Made by a program: the position numbers and the translations under genes. This document shows, piece after piece, positions 37,055 to 46,257 of a DNA stretch of 64,000 bases (positions are counted from its first letter, which is position 1; the number at the start of each line of letters is the position of its first letter). Below the pieces are notes generated by a model. The model was not told where the DNA came from, ran no database searches, and saw only the letters and a list, made by a program, of their open reading frames with translations. The DNA is from JAQVCM01 sp040403095 (GTDB taxonomy: Bacteria > Bacteroidota > Bacteroidia > Flavobacteriales_D > Crocinitomicaceae): assembly GCA_040403095.1 (NCBI GenBank), contig JBBALI010000009.1, forward strand, positions 1 through 64,000. Reading direction: 5' to 3'.

Positions 37055-38716
37055 ATGAAAATGAAATCGCTTATCAGTTTCGCTTTTTCGACCGTTGCGC
37101 TGGCAAGTTTCGGTCAATTGAACAACGGAACATTCACTGGAAATATTGAAAGTACTTTTCAATTCTTAAACGCTGACTCGTTGATCGATGCCAAGCAACC
37201 TGCTTCCAAAAGTTTGCTAAACACTTATGCCAACGTTTTTTATACAAACGGAAACTTCAAAGCGGGAATGAGATTAGAATCTTATTTGCCAAGAATTCAA
37301 GGTTATCCAGATCGTTTTGATGGAACTGGGCTTGGAATGAGGTACGTTGGATATACAAATAGCTACATCGATGTGACGCTTGGAAACTTTTATGAGCAAT
37401 TTGGTTCTGGATTGATTTTCAGATCTTATGAAGATAGAGCTTTGGGTTACGACAACAATATGGACGGAATGCGATTGATTTTCAGACCAGCGAAAGGGGT
37501 AGTTTTGAAAGGCGTTTATGGACGACAAAGACTTTCATTCACAGATGGAAAAGTAGTCAAAGCGAGTGGAATTGTACGTGGAATCGATGCTGAAATTCAT
37601 GTGAATGACTTGCTAGAAAAATACATGAAAGAATCAAAATTGGACATCGTTTTGGGTGGTTCATTTGTTTCAAAATTCCAAATTGATGACAATCCAGATT
37701 TGATTTTGCCCCAAAATGTAGGCGCATACAGCGGAAGACTTGGCTTGAAATACAGTAGATTCTCTTTCAATGCTGAATATGCGGTTAAAGAAAATGACCC
37801 TTCTGAAGACAACAATAACATTTACAACAAAGGTCATGCAGCTTTGGCTAATTTAGGATATTCTCAAAAAGGTTTTGGTATTGTTTTTTCAGCAAAATCA
37901 GTTGACAACATGAGCTTTCGTTCCGACCGCACCAAATCTTTACAAGATGTTTTGATTAATTATTTACCATCCATGAATAAGACACACACTTACAACTTGG
38001 TTGCAACGCTTTATCCTTATGCAACGCAACCTTTAGGAGAAGTGGCTTATCAAGCAGAAGTTTTGTACACTTTCAAAAAAGGTTCTAAAATTGGTGGAAA
38101 ATATGGCTTGCCAATCAATGCGAATTTTTCGACTACCTACGGGCCAATTCACCATACTTCAGGATTTAGTCCATTGGACTCAACGGGAATTGCTTATCAA
38201 GGAAGATTATTTGACCAAAGTGGTTTGCAATACTGGCAAGACATTAATATCAATATCACCAAAAAATTCAATGCCAATTACAGCATGATTTTCTCTTATT
38301 TCAACATTCGTTTAAATAATGACATTTCTAAAGTTGCTGATGATGCACATGGAATTATCGAATCACACATTGGCGTAGTTGAAGTGAATTGGAAAATCAA
38401 TAAAACAAATTCAGTTAGGGCTGAATTTCAAGGGCTTTTCACCAAAAAAGACAAAGGAAATTGGGCGACTGCTGTAATTGAATACAATGTTTCACCCAAC
38501 TGGTTTTTCAGTGTGATGGATCAATACAATTATGGAAATCCAGTGAAAGATTTGCAATTACATTATTTGATCGGTTCGTTTGGATACATTCGTGACGCAT
38601 CTCGTTTCATGGTTTCATACGGACGTCAAAGAGCAGGTTTGTTTTGCGTAGGAGGAGTTTGTAGATTCGTTCCAGCATCAAACGGTTTAACATTGACATT
38701 TACTCAAAGTTTTTAA
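37055..38716 (+). CDS. DUF6029 family outer-membrane protein
   Basis: The 553-residue protein from the ATG at 37055 has a signal peptide (MKSLISFAFSTVALASFGQ) and a long series of amphipathic beta strands ending GLTLTFTQSF. It is a large outer-membrane barrel of the Bacteroidota DUF6029 type. The motif YEQFGSGLIFRSYEDRALGYDNNMDGMR near residue 115 is strongly family-like. Function is unknown. It lies between tlpA and the Omp28-like gene (11 bases to the latter), so the three probably work together at the envelope. An in-frame TTG at 37028 is less likely as start. Confidence 0.82.
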   Translation: MKMKSLISFAFSTVALASFGQLNNGTFTGNIESTFQFLNADSLIDAKQPASKSLLNTYANVFYTNGNFKAGMRLESYLPRIQGYPDRFDGTGLGMRYVGYTNSYIDVTLGNFYEQFGSGLIFRSYEDRALGYDNNMDGMRLIFRPAKGVVLKGVYGRQRLSFTDGKVVKASGIVRGIDAEIHVNDLLEKYMKESKLDIVLGGSFVSKFQIDDNPDLILPQNVGAYSGRLGLKYSRFSFNAEYAVKENDPSEDNNNIYNKGHAALANLGYSQKGFGIVFSAKSVDNMSFRSDRTKSLQDVLINYLPSMNKTHTYNLVATLYPYATQPLGEVAYQAEVLYTFKKGSKIGGKYGLPINANFSTTYGPIHHTSGFSPLDSTGIAYQGRLFDQSGLQYWQDININITKKFNANYSMIFSYFNIRLNNDISKVADDAHGIIESHIGVVEVNWKINKTNSVRAEFQGLFTKKDKGNWATAVIEYNVSPNWFFSVMDQYNYGNPVKDLQLHYLIGSFGYIRDASRFMVSYGRQRAGLFCVGGVCRFVPASNGLTLTFTQSF

Positions 38717-38727
38717 TATTCAGCATT

Positions 38728-39633
38728 ATGAAAAAAAGTATTTTCTTCGCAAGTCTTTTAGCAGTAGTTTTCGCTTCTTGCGACAGGGTTGAACGTCCTT
38801 ACATTCCTGCTTCTCCAACTGAATTGGATCAAACGTTATTTCCTGGTGATTGGAGCACTTATCCTTGGCCGACTTTCTCAGCCAATACAAATTCAAATAG
38901 AAATATTCTGTTAGAAGATTACACAGGTCACAAATGTGTGTACTGTCCTGCGGCGGGAACTATTGCCGAACAAATTGAAATAGATAATCCAGGACGTGTT
39001 TTCGTGGCGTCTATTCACGCTTCCCCAGGTGGTGCTGGACCTTTCCAACTCACGGACACTGAATTTCCTTACGATTTTACAAACGCACAAGGAATTGCCT
39101 ATGGAACAACTTTCGCGAGTGGATTTGGTTTTGATGCCAACCCGAAAGGAACGATCAGTAGAAAATATTTCAGTGGAACGCTTTTTCAAGGTGCAAATAA
39201 TTGGACAAGTGCTACCACGCAAACGTTGACAGACAATGTTGTAAATACAAATCTTCAAGCAGTTGCCAATTATTTCCCAGCCACGCGTGGTTTATTTTTG
39301 CACACAGAAATTGACACAATGATTCAAAGTGCTTCCAATTTATCAGTAGTTGTTTACTTGATTGAAGAATTGTATATTTCCAAGCAAAAATTCCCTGGTG
39401 GCGTAGTTGAGGAAGCATACGAACACCACAATGTCCATAGAGGAAGTATCGATGGTAAAGCATTTGGTAGAACTTTGAAAGCAGCGGACTTGAATGCAAA
39501 CGGTAAATTTTATCAGAATTACAGCTACAAACTTCCCGCGCAATACGATCCTGCAAATTGCCATTTGTTGGTATACGTGATGGATAAAAATACCTACGAA
39601 GTGTACCAAGTAGTGAAAGTTGATATTCCTTGA
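38728..39633 (+). CDS. Omp28-related outer-membrane lipoprotein
   Basis: This 301-residue lipoprotein has lipobox Cys18 in VVFASCDRV and an Omp28-type domain. The hallmark ILLEDYTGHKCVYCPAAG near residue 65 contains a thioredoxin-like CVYC motif. The Porphyromonas Omp28 family is surface exposed and immunogenic, with unknown biochemistry. It follows the DUF6029 barrel by 11 bases, and with TlpA forms a probable envelope redox module. Confidence 0.85.
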   Translation: MKKSIFFASLLAVVFASCDRVERPYIPASPTELDQTLFPGDWSTYPWPTFSANTNSNRNILLEDYTGHKCVYCPAAGTIAEQIEIDNPGRVFVASIHASPGGAGPFQLTDTEFPYDFTNAQGIAYGTTFASGFGFDANPKGTISRKYFSGTLFQGANNWTSATTQTLTDNVVNTNLQAVANYFPATRGLFLHTEIDTMIQSASNLSVVVYLIEELYISKQKFPGGVVEEAYEHHNVHRGSIDGKAFGRTLKAADLNANGKFYQNYSYKLPAQYDPANCHLLVYVMDKNTYEVYQVVKVDIP

Positions 39634-39707
39634 TTTCCTTAAAGGTTAAAAAATCACTAAAATTTCTCGACGCTCAAACATATTGACTAATTTGCTGTTT
39701 TTGAAAT

Positions 39708-40604
39708 ATGGAAAAGCAAATTATATTGTTGGCTGGTGGCACTGGCATGATTGGAAAACAAATGCAAGCATTCTTGCTAAAACAAGGTCATGAAGTTCGG
39801 GTTTTATCCAGAAAACCTAGTGATTTAAGCAAACATATTTTTCATTGGCAACCAACGAAAGACGAAATTGATGTTGCCGCTTTAAAGGGCGTTACAACGA
39901 TTATCAATCTTTCTGGTGCTGGTATTGCCGACAAACGATGGACCACAGAACGCAAACGAGAAATGATAGATTCTCGCGTTCAACCAACACAATTTTTAGC
40001 TTCCTTGGCTCCACAAATGCCTGAATTGAAGCAATACATTTCAGCCTCAGGAATCAATTGTTACGGTTACAGCAATCACGCGAAAGTTTACCAAGAAAAC
40101 GATCCTTTTGGGAAAGATTTTTTGTCGCAAGTAGTTGAAAGATGGGAACAAGCAGCCGATTCATTGTCTCCCTATTGCGTCGTTTCGAAAATTAGAATCA
40201 GTGTCGTGCTTACTTCCGAAGGCGGCGCATTGGAAACCATCGCTAAACCAATCAAAATGGGCTTGACGTCCGCTTTGGGCTCAGGAAAACAGTGGATGCC
40301 TTGGATTCACATCGACGATTTAATCAGCATGTTCAACTTTGTGATGGAAAATCGCTTGGAAGGGAGCTTTAATGCGAATGCAAAAGTCGTCAACAACACA
40401 GAATTTACCGAAACTTTGGCCAAACAATTGCACAAAAAACGTTGGTTGCCAAATGTTCCTGCATTTGTACTGAAAACCATTTTAGGGGAAATGTCAACTG
40501 TGGTTCTTGAAGGCGTGAACGCTTCGAATGAAAAAATCAAAAAAGCTGGATTTGCGTTTCAGTATGAAAAATTAGCGGATGCTTTGAGGGAGGTTTATGG
40601 GTGA
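39708..40604 (+). CDS. TIGR01777-family epimerase/SDR-like protein
   Basis: This 298-residue extended short-chain dehydrogenase-like protein (SDR39U1/TIGR01777) has the nucleotide-binding motif LAGGTGMIGKQM at residue 7 and the family blocks NLSGAGIADKRWTTERK and YISASGINCYGY. The conserved GSGKQWMPWIHIDDL and C-terminal DUF1731-like region (KRWLPNVPAFVLKTILGEMSTVVLEG) follow. It is related to the cell-division-linked YfcH protein. The substrate is unknown. It is monocistronic and convergent with the hydrolase gene. Confidence 0.9.
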   Translation: MEKQIILLAGGTGMIGKQMQAFLLKQGHEVRVLSRKPSDLSKHIFHWQPTKDEIDVAALKGVTTIINLSGAGIADKRWTTERKREMIDSRVQPTQFLASLAPQMPELKQYISASGINCYGYSNHAKVYQENDPFGKDFLSQVVERWEQAADSLSPYCVVSKIRISVVLTSEGGALETIAKPIKMGLTSALGSGKQWMPWIHIDDLISMFNFVMENRLEGSFNANAKVVNNTEFTETLAKQLHKKRWLPNVPAFVLKTILGEMSTVVLEGVNASNEKIKKAGFAFQYEKLADALREVYG

Positions 40605-40616
40605 TTGAAATAATTA

Positions 40617-41387
40617 TCAATCTTTTAAAAATGATAAAATATAATTTCTGATTTCGGCTCTTTGAATTTCATTGGCATCATCATCCATGCTATTGTGAAT
40701 TGTATTTGGCAGTTTTATAATGGTCATTCTACATTTTTTCTGCTCCTCAGCGCTTGGTAAAACACCATCATCTGCTGGCTGATCACTTGATCTAAGTGAA
40801 TACACCTTTACGTTTTTTGATAGTGGTAAAGCCATTCTTCTATTGTCTAAGGTTATTATTTTACCTACAATATTAGGGTATTTCTGAGGAAATAAGGCAG
40901 TCATGTCTCCACCATTAGAATGGCCGATTAACGTAATGTTTTCAAAGTCTAAGTCAGGGTGCGACTTTTTTAACTCGTTGATAACAAATAGAATATTGTC
41001 AGCGCCTCTATCCCAAAATGTTCGACGAACAATTTGAGGAATACCTGTTAATGGCAATAAACTATCAGAAGCCAATTCATGTTGAATACTGACAACAAAA
41101 TATCCTTGAGAAGCCAAAAAATTTGTCAGATATGAATAACCGAGATAAGCACCGCCTTTATTTTCACCATATCCATGACTAAAAACAATGAGCTTTTGGT
41201 CTTTTAACCACTTTGAAGAAATTGGTTTAAAAATCGCGATTGGAATTTCCCTATTTCTTGCTATATCAATTAACTTTAGTGTGTCTAAATTGACAGAAAA
41301 AGTTGAGTTTTGCTTTCTTGAAAATTTTGAAAGCGCTGAACAACTCAATAGCACTGCACAAAATAGCAAGTAAAAGAACCGTTTCAT
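40617..41387 (-). CDS. Alpha/beta-hydrolase lipoprotein
   Basis: This 256-residue lipoprotein has the signal MKRFFYLLFCAVLLSC with lipobox Cys16. The alpha/beta-hydrolase domain carries the oxyanion region VFSHGYGENKG, the nucleophile elbow GHSNGG (Ser about residue 157) and a late TIHNSMDDD segment with a likely catalytic His. It resembles platelet-activating-factor acetylhydrolase or chlorophyllase-type serine hydrolases. The substrate is unknown, and location is probably the outer membrane. Confidence 0.82.
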   Translation of the reverse strand: MKRFFYLLFCAVLLSCSALSKFSRKQNSTFSVNLDTLKLIDIARNREIPIAIFKPISSKWLKDQKLIVFSHGYGENKGGAYLGYSYLTNFLASQGYFVVSIQHELASDSLLPLTGIPQIVRRTFWDRGADNILFVINELKKSHPDLDFENITLIGHSNGGDMTALFPQKYPNIVGKIITLDNRRMALPLSKNVKVYSLRSSDQPADDGVLPSAEEQKKCRMTIIKLPNTIHNSMDDDANEIQRAEIRNYILSFLKD

Positions 41388-41422
41388 CTTAGTTTTAAAC
41401 TATTCAAAAATTATTTTTCAAA

Positions 41423-42205
41423 TCACATCCTATCCACCGCCTCAATCGCCATTGTCAAATTGATAAAATCATCGACAGACAATTGTTCCGGTCTTTGGGT
41501 CAAAAATTCGTGCTCAAAAGGTTTGTCGCCAATCAATGCTTTGACTGAATTGCGAATCATTTTGCGTCTTTGATTGAAACAAGCTTTCACCACCTGGATG
41601 AATCTTTTTTCGTCGCAAGGCAATTGGTCGCGGTCGTTTCTTGTGAGGCGAATCACGCCAGATTTCACTTTTGGTGGCGGATCGAAAACATGCTCGTCGA
41701 CCGTGAAACAGTATTCAATGTCATAAAATGCTTGCAACAAAACGCTGATAATTCCATAAGCTTTTGTACCCGGTTTTTCGGCAATTCTCCAAGCCACTTC
41801 GCGCTGAAACATCCCCATGATTTCTGGGATTTGGTTGCGGTATTCCAAGCAACGGAAAAGAATTTGCGAAGAAATATTGTAAGGGAAATTTCCTACGACC
41901 GCAAAAGGTTCTGTGCCAAAGTGCAAGGCCAAATTGTCTTTCAAAAAATCCGCTTCTATAATGCGACCTTTGAGCGCTGGAAAATTTTCGTTTAAGTAAA
42001 CAATTGATTCAGAATCAACGTCCATCGCCCACACTTGGTGGTCTTTGTTTTCCAACAAAAAAGTGGTCAAAGCGCCCATTCCGGGTCCAATTTCCAACAC
42101 TTTGGTGCAACCGCGGTGGGCTTGAAATTGATCTGCGATTCTTTTGCTGACATTTTTGTCAATCAAGAAATGCTGACCGAGGTGTTTTTTGGCTTTTACT
42201 GTCAT
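41423..42205 (-). CDS. rsmA: 16S rRNA dimethyladenosine transferase
   Basis: This 260-residue S-adenosylmethionine enzyme dimethylates the two adenines in the helix 45 loop of 16S rRNA during small-subunit assembly. Motifs are KKHLGQHFLIDKNV at the N-terminus, EIGPGMGALT for cofactor binding (about residue 39), and the catalytic VVGNFPYNISSQI (N-x-P-Y, about 102). Its start overlaps the DUF4286 stop by four bases. Full length. Confidence 0.95.
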   Translation of the reverse strand: MTVKAKKHLGQHFLIDKNVSKRIADQFQAHRGCTKVLEIGPGMGALTTFLLENKDHQVWAMDVDSESIVYLNENFPALKGRIIEADFLKDNLALHFGTEPFAVVGNFPYNISSQILFRCLEYRNQIPEIMGMFQREVAWRIAEKPGTKAYGIISVLLQAFYDIEYCFTVDEHVFDPPPKVKSGVIRLTRNDRDQLPCDEKRFIQVVKACFNQRRKMIRNSVKALIGDKPFEHEFLTQRPEQLSVDDFINLTMAIEAVDRM

Positions 42206-42516
42206 ACTTTAAATTCTTCAACCACTTGTAAAACAGTTCTAAAAGCAGCAAATTTTCCAATGTAACGCGATGTATGATCTGCTTGTAATTTCGGCGCGTA
42301 AACTTGTTGATATTCGTCGTATTTCTCTTGACTAGGCGCCAAATACATCACTGAAAAAGTGACTCCTCCCTCCTCTTCGCCTTGAATTCGAGACAACCTA
42401 CTTTCTAAAAAACAGCCTGTTGCCAACACTTCAGGAATATGTGTTTCCCGCATCCATTGCAACCAATCTTGGTGCACAGATTGATCGATACTTACCGTTA
42501 CATTATACAAAATCAT
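42202..42516 (-). CDS. DUF4286 family protein
   Basis: This 104-residue protein starts MILYNVTVSIDQSVHQDWLQWM and contains the conserved LSRIQGEEEGGVTFSVMYLAPS segment. Both match the Bacteroidota DUF4286 family, a ferredoxin-like fold protein of unknown function. It overlaps rsmA by four bases and is the upstream gene of that pair. A link to ribosome maturation is only guilt by association. Confidence 0.85.
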   Translation of the reverse strand: MILYNVTVSIDQSVHQDWLQWMRETHIPEVLATGCFLESRLSRIQGEEEGGVTFSVMYLAPSQEKYDEYQQVYAPKLQADHTSRYIGKFAAFRTVLQVVEEFKV

Positions 42517-42585
42517 GGTGTAAAGTTACGGAATATTACGCATTGAAAGAAAAGGAAAAATATCCCGTATTTTGGGAATAGAAAG

Positions 42586-43128
42586 TTATTTCTTCAATTC
42601 CTCAACCAAAGTTTTAAAACAAGATTTGAGAAGCTTGATTTCAGATTTTTGATTTTCTTTAGTCAAATTCAAAGGTTCATTGTTTTCGACTTTGCTGAAA
42701 GAAATCATTTTTTTGTAGTCGTAAAACACCGAACGATAGGTTTTTGCTTTTAAAGCACTGAAATCGCATTCATGGTTGGCCGTTTGATGTCTTTTGCAAT
42801 ATTCATCAAGATTTTCAGGTTCTTCGTATTCAAACCCAAATTGTACTGATTTGAATAATTTTCCATTTTCGATGTACCATTTGGTGTCGGTAAAACCCAT
42901 CGGACCGCTGTAAACCGTGTGAATGAGAATCAATTCATTTTTCAAATAATACCCTTTCAGACTTCCGCCACAACGTGACATTTCGGTATAAACTTTTTCA
43001 TCTAAACCTTTGGCTTTGAAAAGAGAATCGATTTTTTTAGATTTAGTATCAATGGCTTCAGTTTGACAGAAAACAAGCTGTGAAAGCAAGCAAAAAATTG
43101 AAAAACAAAACAGTTTTGAGAAATTCAT
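42586..43128 (-). CDS. Secreted hypothetical protein linked to a LytTR regulator
   Basis: The 180-residue protein from the ATG at 43128 has the signal peptide MNFSKLFCFSIFCLLSQLVFCQ and a single charged globular domain with Cys residues near 55, 105 and 115. I do not recognise a family. It starts six bases after the stop of the LytTR response regulator, so it is probably part of the sensor-regulator operon and may be an accessory or target. An in-frame TTG two codons upstream is possible. Confidence 0.65.
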   Translation of the reverse strand: MNFSKLFCFSIFCLLSQLVFCQTEAIDTKSKKIDSLFKAKGLDEKVYTEMSRCGGSLKGYYLKNELILIHTVYSGPMGFTDTKWYIENGKLFKSVQFGFEYEEPENLDEYCKRHQTANHECDFSALKAKTYRSVFYDYKKMISFSKVENNEPLNLTKENQKSEIKLLKSCFKTLVEELKK

Positions 43129-43134
43129 TTTCAA

Positions 43135-43875
43135 CTACAAATTTTCCAAAATCTTGAAGAAAATATCTCTTTTCGCTGGACTCAAAGGCACTTCAGAACC
43201 GTCTTTCATCACCACTGAACCACCATTTCCTTTGTCGTATCTTTCTACAAAATCCAAATTAATTAAGTGTGATTGTTGTACGCGCAAAAAGTTGTAACCT
43301 GTAAGTAGCGTTTCATAATCTTTCAATGTTTTGGAAACCAAGATTTTTTTGCCTTCAGTTAAGAAAAATGAAGTGTAATTTCTGTCTGCTTCGCAACGCA
43401 CAATTTTATCTAAATCAACGACATGAACACTTTCTTGCGTTTTCAAAACCAACCTTCTTTTTTGCGTTGGTTGCATGTTTAACTGCAAAGCTTCAAATTG
43501 ACTTTCCTCGCGTTTGTGATCGATTGTATTTACAGCACGAAGTACCGCTTGCTTCAAATCTTCAGAATCGATTGGTTTCAGGATGTAATCCAATGCACTA
43601 AATTTGATTGCTTTGATGGCAAATTCTTCATGTGCGGTGATAAAGATAACCTCAAAATTTTTCTGCGGAATCATTTTAAGCAAGTCAAAACCAGTTCCAT
43701 CCGGCATTTGAATGTCTAAAAAAACCAAGTCAGGATGAATCGTTTCAATCGCTTGCAAACCAGTTTCAACGCTTTCTCCGATTGGGAAAGTTTCAATTCC
43801 GAGACCAAAAGATTCAATCATTTTAGCGATTAATTCTCTAGTTCTTTTTTCATCATCAATTATTACTGCTTTCAT
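43135..43875 (-). CDS. LytTR-family response regulator
   Basis: This 246-residue regulator has a receiver domain (acidic DDE at residues 7-9, phospho-acceptor Asp54 in LVFLDIQMPDG, Lys about 103) and a C-terminal LytTR DNA-binding domain (about 145-245; LVLKTQESVHVVDLDKIVRCEADRNYT, FLRVQQSHLINLDFVERYDKGNGG). It sits 12 bases downstream of the TPR-LytS kinase, its expected partner. The target genes are not shown by the sequence. Confidence 0.94.
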   Translation of the reverse strand: MKAVIIDDEKRTRELIAKMIESFGLGIETFPIGESVETGLQAIETIHPDLVFLDIQMPDGTGFDLLKMIPQKNFEVIFITAHEEFAIKAIKFSALDYILKPIDSEDLKQAVLRAVNTIDHKREESQFEALQLNMQPTQKRRLVLKTQESVHVVDLDKIVRCEADRNYTSFFLTEGKKILVSKTLKDYETLLTGYNFLRVQQSHLINLDFVERYDKGNGGSVVMKDGSEVPLSPAKRDIFFKILENL

Positions 43876-43887
43876 GTTTATGAAATT

Positions 43888-46086
43888 TTAATTTTGCGCA
43901 TTAACACGATAAGGTATCGAAATTAACACTTTTGTTCCAGTTTCTTCAATTTTATTGTAATCTTCTATCAACATAAATCCTTCTGCACGGTATTTCTTGT
44001 TCAAATTATCTATACGATCACTCGTGATTTTCATCGCCATACTCTTGTGATCTGAACTTTTTTTGTTTTGTTCTGCGCCCTTTCTACCAACTCCATTGTC
44101 TTCAATGGTAATGAAAAGCATTTTATTTTTTTCAAAAAAGTGAACATGAATAAATCCATCTTCTTTCAAGTGCAAACGCCCATGTTCAATGGCATTTTCG
44201 ATGAAAGGTTGTGTTATCATCGGTGGAATAATTGCGCCTTCATCTAATAATTTTTGATCCACTTTAATGTCAAAATCGAAGCGTTCTTCGAATCTTAATT
44301 TTTGAATACTCAAGTATTTATCCAAAATATCTACCTCAGTTTCCATCGGGATAAACTCTTTGGAAGAATTTTCCAAAATTAAACGCATCAACTTGGAAAA
44401 GTTAACCAAAAAACGCGATGAATTTTGGATATCGTTGTCATAAATATAACTCTGAATCACCGACATGGCGTTGAAAACAAAATGCGGATTCATTTGCGTT
44501 CTCAACAACGTTTGATTCATTTCTGCTTCTTGCTGTTGTTGTTTAATCTTCGTTTGATTCCAACGATAAAATCCAATAATCCCACCTAAAACTACCAAAA
44601 TCCCAAAACCTGTGATGATGTAGGCCTGCAAATTATTCTTCAATTGAACGTTTTCCAATTTGGTTGAAGTTAACGTTTTTTCTTGTTTCTGACGTTCAAT
44701 AGAATCTGCTTGTACGGAAATCAATCTTTCTCGCTGCTCAGAACGATATAATTCATTCAATTCTGCAATTTTAGCACTTGATTCGATCGTTTTTGCGCTA
44801 TCAGCATAATCGGCATATAATTTCAAATAATTTTGCGCTAATTTGTAATTGTTCGTCTTTTCATACACTTCAGAAATTGCCCTGTAAGTGCTGTAAATCG
44901 CACCTTTAAATCCAAACTGCGACCTGATTTCAACTGAACGATTCAAATAATTCAACGCATTTGCATGTTTTCCCTGTTTTTCGAAGACAATTCCTACATT
45001 GTGGTAAACAGTTGCGATGCTTTCTTTGTTTCCGCTAGATTCAAAAAACACCAACGCTTTATTGTAATTACTCAGTGCTTTTGAATAATTTTTCTGTTCT
45101 CGGTAAATATCACCCAAGTTATTGTGGGCGATTCCCAATCCATCAAAATCGTTCAGAACGGTTAATATTTTCACTGCTTTGGTTTGAAAATCAATCGCTT
45201 TCTCGTAATTCTTATCAATTCTATAAATGATTCCTAAATTCACCAAAGCCAATGCAATTAGCCTTTTATCTTTCAATCTAGAAGCGACATCTTGCACTTG
45301 AACGAAATATAATTCTGCTTCCCGGTAATTTAATATCGACAATTGAGATTCTCCTAAATCGAGCGAATATTTCGCCATTTTGGGTAAATCTTCCACTTCA
45401 GAAGCCAATTGCAAAGCGATTAAGTTTTTAGAAACGCTCAATTCAACCTGACCAAAATAGGCATAAACCAACGCTTGTGTATTGAATGCCGCAGCCATTG
45501 CTCCTTTGTTTGCAGAACGACGGCCATATTGGATTGCTTCTTTCACAAAATACATCGCGCTGTCTTTTTGATTGCGCTGAATTTCTTTCATGGCAAACAT
45601 CGAAAAAGTTTCAGAAATTTCCTTGTTGTCACGGCTTTTCTTACTCAGTTTAAGTGCTTGTTTTAAATAAAAATCAGATTGATCAAAATCCCTAGAATTC
45701 AGGTAATACTCCCCCAACTTTTGATTGATTTCTAAGTTTACTTTTGGTGAATTTAATTTGTCTTGATAAGGTTGTAATTGCAATATTTTTCGATAATAAA
45801 CATCTTTGTCTCCATGAATTTTATCGATATCTGCATCAAAAACAAGTGCGTAAAATTTTTCGTAATTTCCATGTTTGTTGCAAAGATTCAACAACACAAA
45901 GCGCATTGAATCAGCTTTTTGCAAGTTAGAAGATTGATATTTCTTCCCTAAATCATACATTTTCCAAAAATAATCTTTCGAATTTTTATCACTTGGATAT
46001 AATTTCACTTGCCCGTAAGAAATTGTACTCCACATCAATGTGAAGAGTATAAACAACCTTTGGAAATAAAATTTTTTCGATTTCAT
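43888..46086 (-). CDS. TPR-containing LytS-type sensor histidine kinase
   Basis: This 732-residue protein has a signal/anchor at the N-terminus and a long tetratricopeptide-repeat region (about residues 30-430, e.g. IAHNNLGDIYREQKNYSKALSNYNKAL). A coiled linker is followed by one transmembrane helix (AYIITGFGILVVLGGIIGFY, about 490). The His_kinase domain has RTQMNPHFVFNAMSVIQ as the phospho-His site and an HATPase domain (IEDNGVGRKG). The TPR part should be periplasmic and sense a protein or envelope signal. The ATG at 46086 is preferred to a GTG three codons earlier. It forms a pair with the LytTR regulator. Confidence 0.93.
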   Translation of the reverse strand: MKSKKFYFQRLFILFTLMWSTISYGQVKLYPSDKNSKDYFWKMYDLGKKYQSSNLQKADSMRFVLLNLCNKHGNYEKFYALVFDADIDKIHGDKDVYYRKILQLQPYQDKLNSPKVNLEINQKLGEYYLNSRDFDQSDFYLKQALKLSKKSRDNKEISETFSMFAMKEIQRNQKDSAMYFVKEAIQYGRRSANKGAMAAAFNTQALVYAYFGQVELSVSKNLIALQLASEVEDLPKMAKYSLDLGESQLSILNYREAELYFVQVQDVASRLKDKRLIALALVNLGIIYRIDKNYEKAIDFQTKAVKILTVLNDFDGLGIAHNNLGDIYREQKNYSKALSNYNKALVFFESSGNKESIATVYHNVGIVFEKQGKHANALNYLNRSVEIRSQFGFKGAIYSTYRAISEVYEKTNNYKLAQNYLKLYADYADSAKTIESSAKIAELNELYRSEQRERLISVQADSIERQKQEKTLTSTKLENVQLKNNLQAYIITGFGILVVLGGIIGFYRWNQTKIKQQQQEAEMNQTLLRTQMNPHFVFNAMSVIQSYIYDNDIQNSSRFLVNFSKLMRLILENSSKEFIPMETEVDILDKYLSIQKLRFEERFDFDIKVDQKLLDEGAIIPPMITQPFIENAIEHGRLHLKEDGFIHVHFFEKNKMLFITIEDNGVGRKGAEQNKKSSDHKSMAMKITSDRIDNLNKKYRAEGFMLIEDYNKIEETGTKVLISIPYRVNAQN

Positions 46087-46198
46087 ATAGGGCACTAATT
46101 TAATGTTAATTCGTAACTAAGCAAATGTAAATTTTCACCAATTATTGATCTCGGCTACAAAATACTCCTGATAATTTGTGCTTTATTCTATTTTATGA

Positions 46199-46231
46199 TT
46201 GAATCCAATATCGTTGATATTCCTATCTTTG
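46199..46231 (+). promoter_or_regulatory. Predicted Bacteroidota-type promoter for leuS
   Basis: TTG at 46199-46201 and TATCTTTG at 46224-46231 (exact TAnnTTTG) are separated by 22 bases, the same spacing as at tlpA. The leader would be about 20 bases. No T-box or other leader structure is seen. Confidence 0.65.
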
Positions 46232-46257
46232 CACCTTCAAATTGAATCACATCGACT

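Noticed and set aside
41570..41995. 141-codon plus-strand open frame opposite rsmA
   Set aside because: It lies wholly antisense to a clear, conserved gene and has no recognisable protein features.
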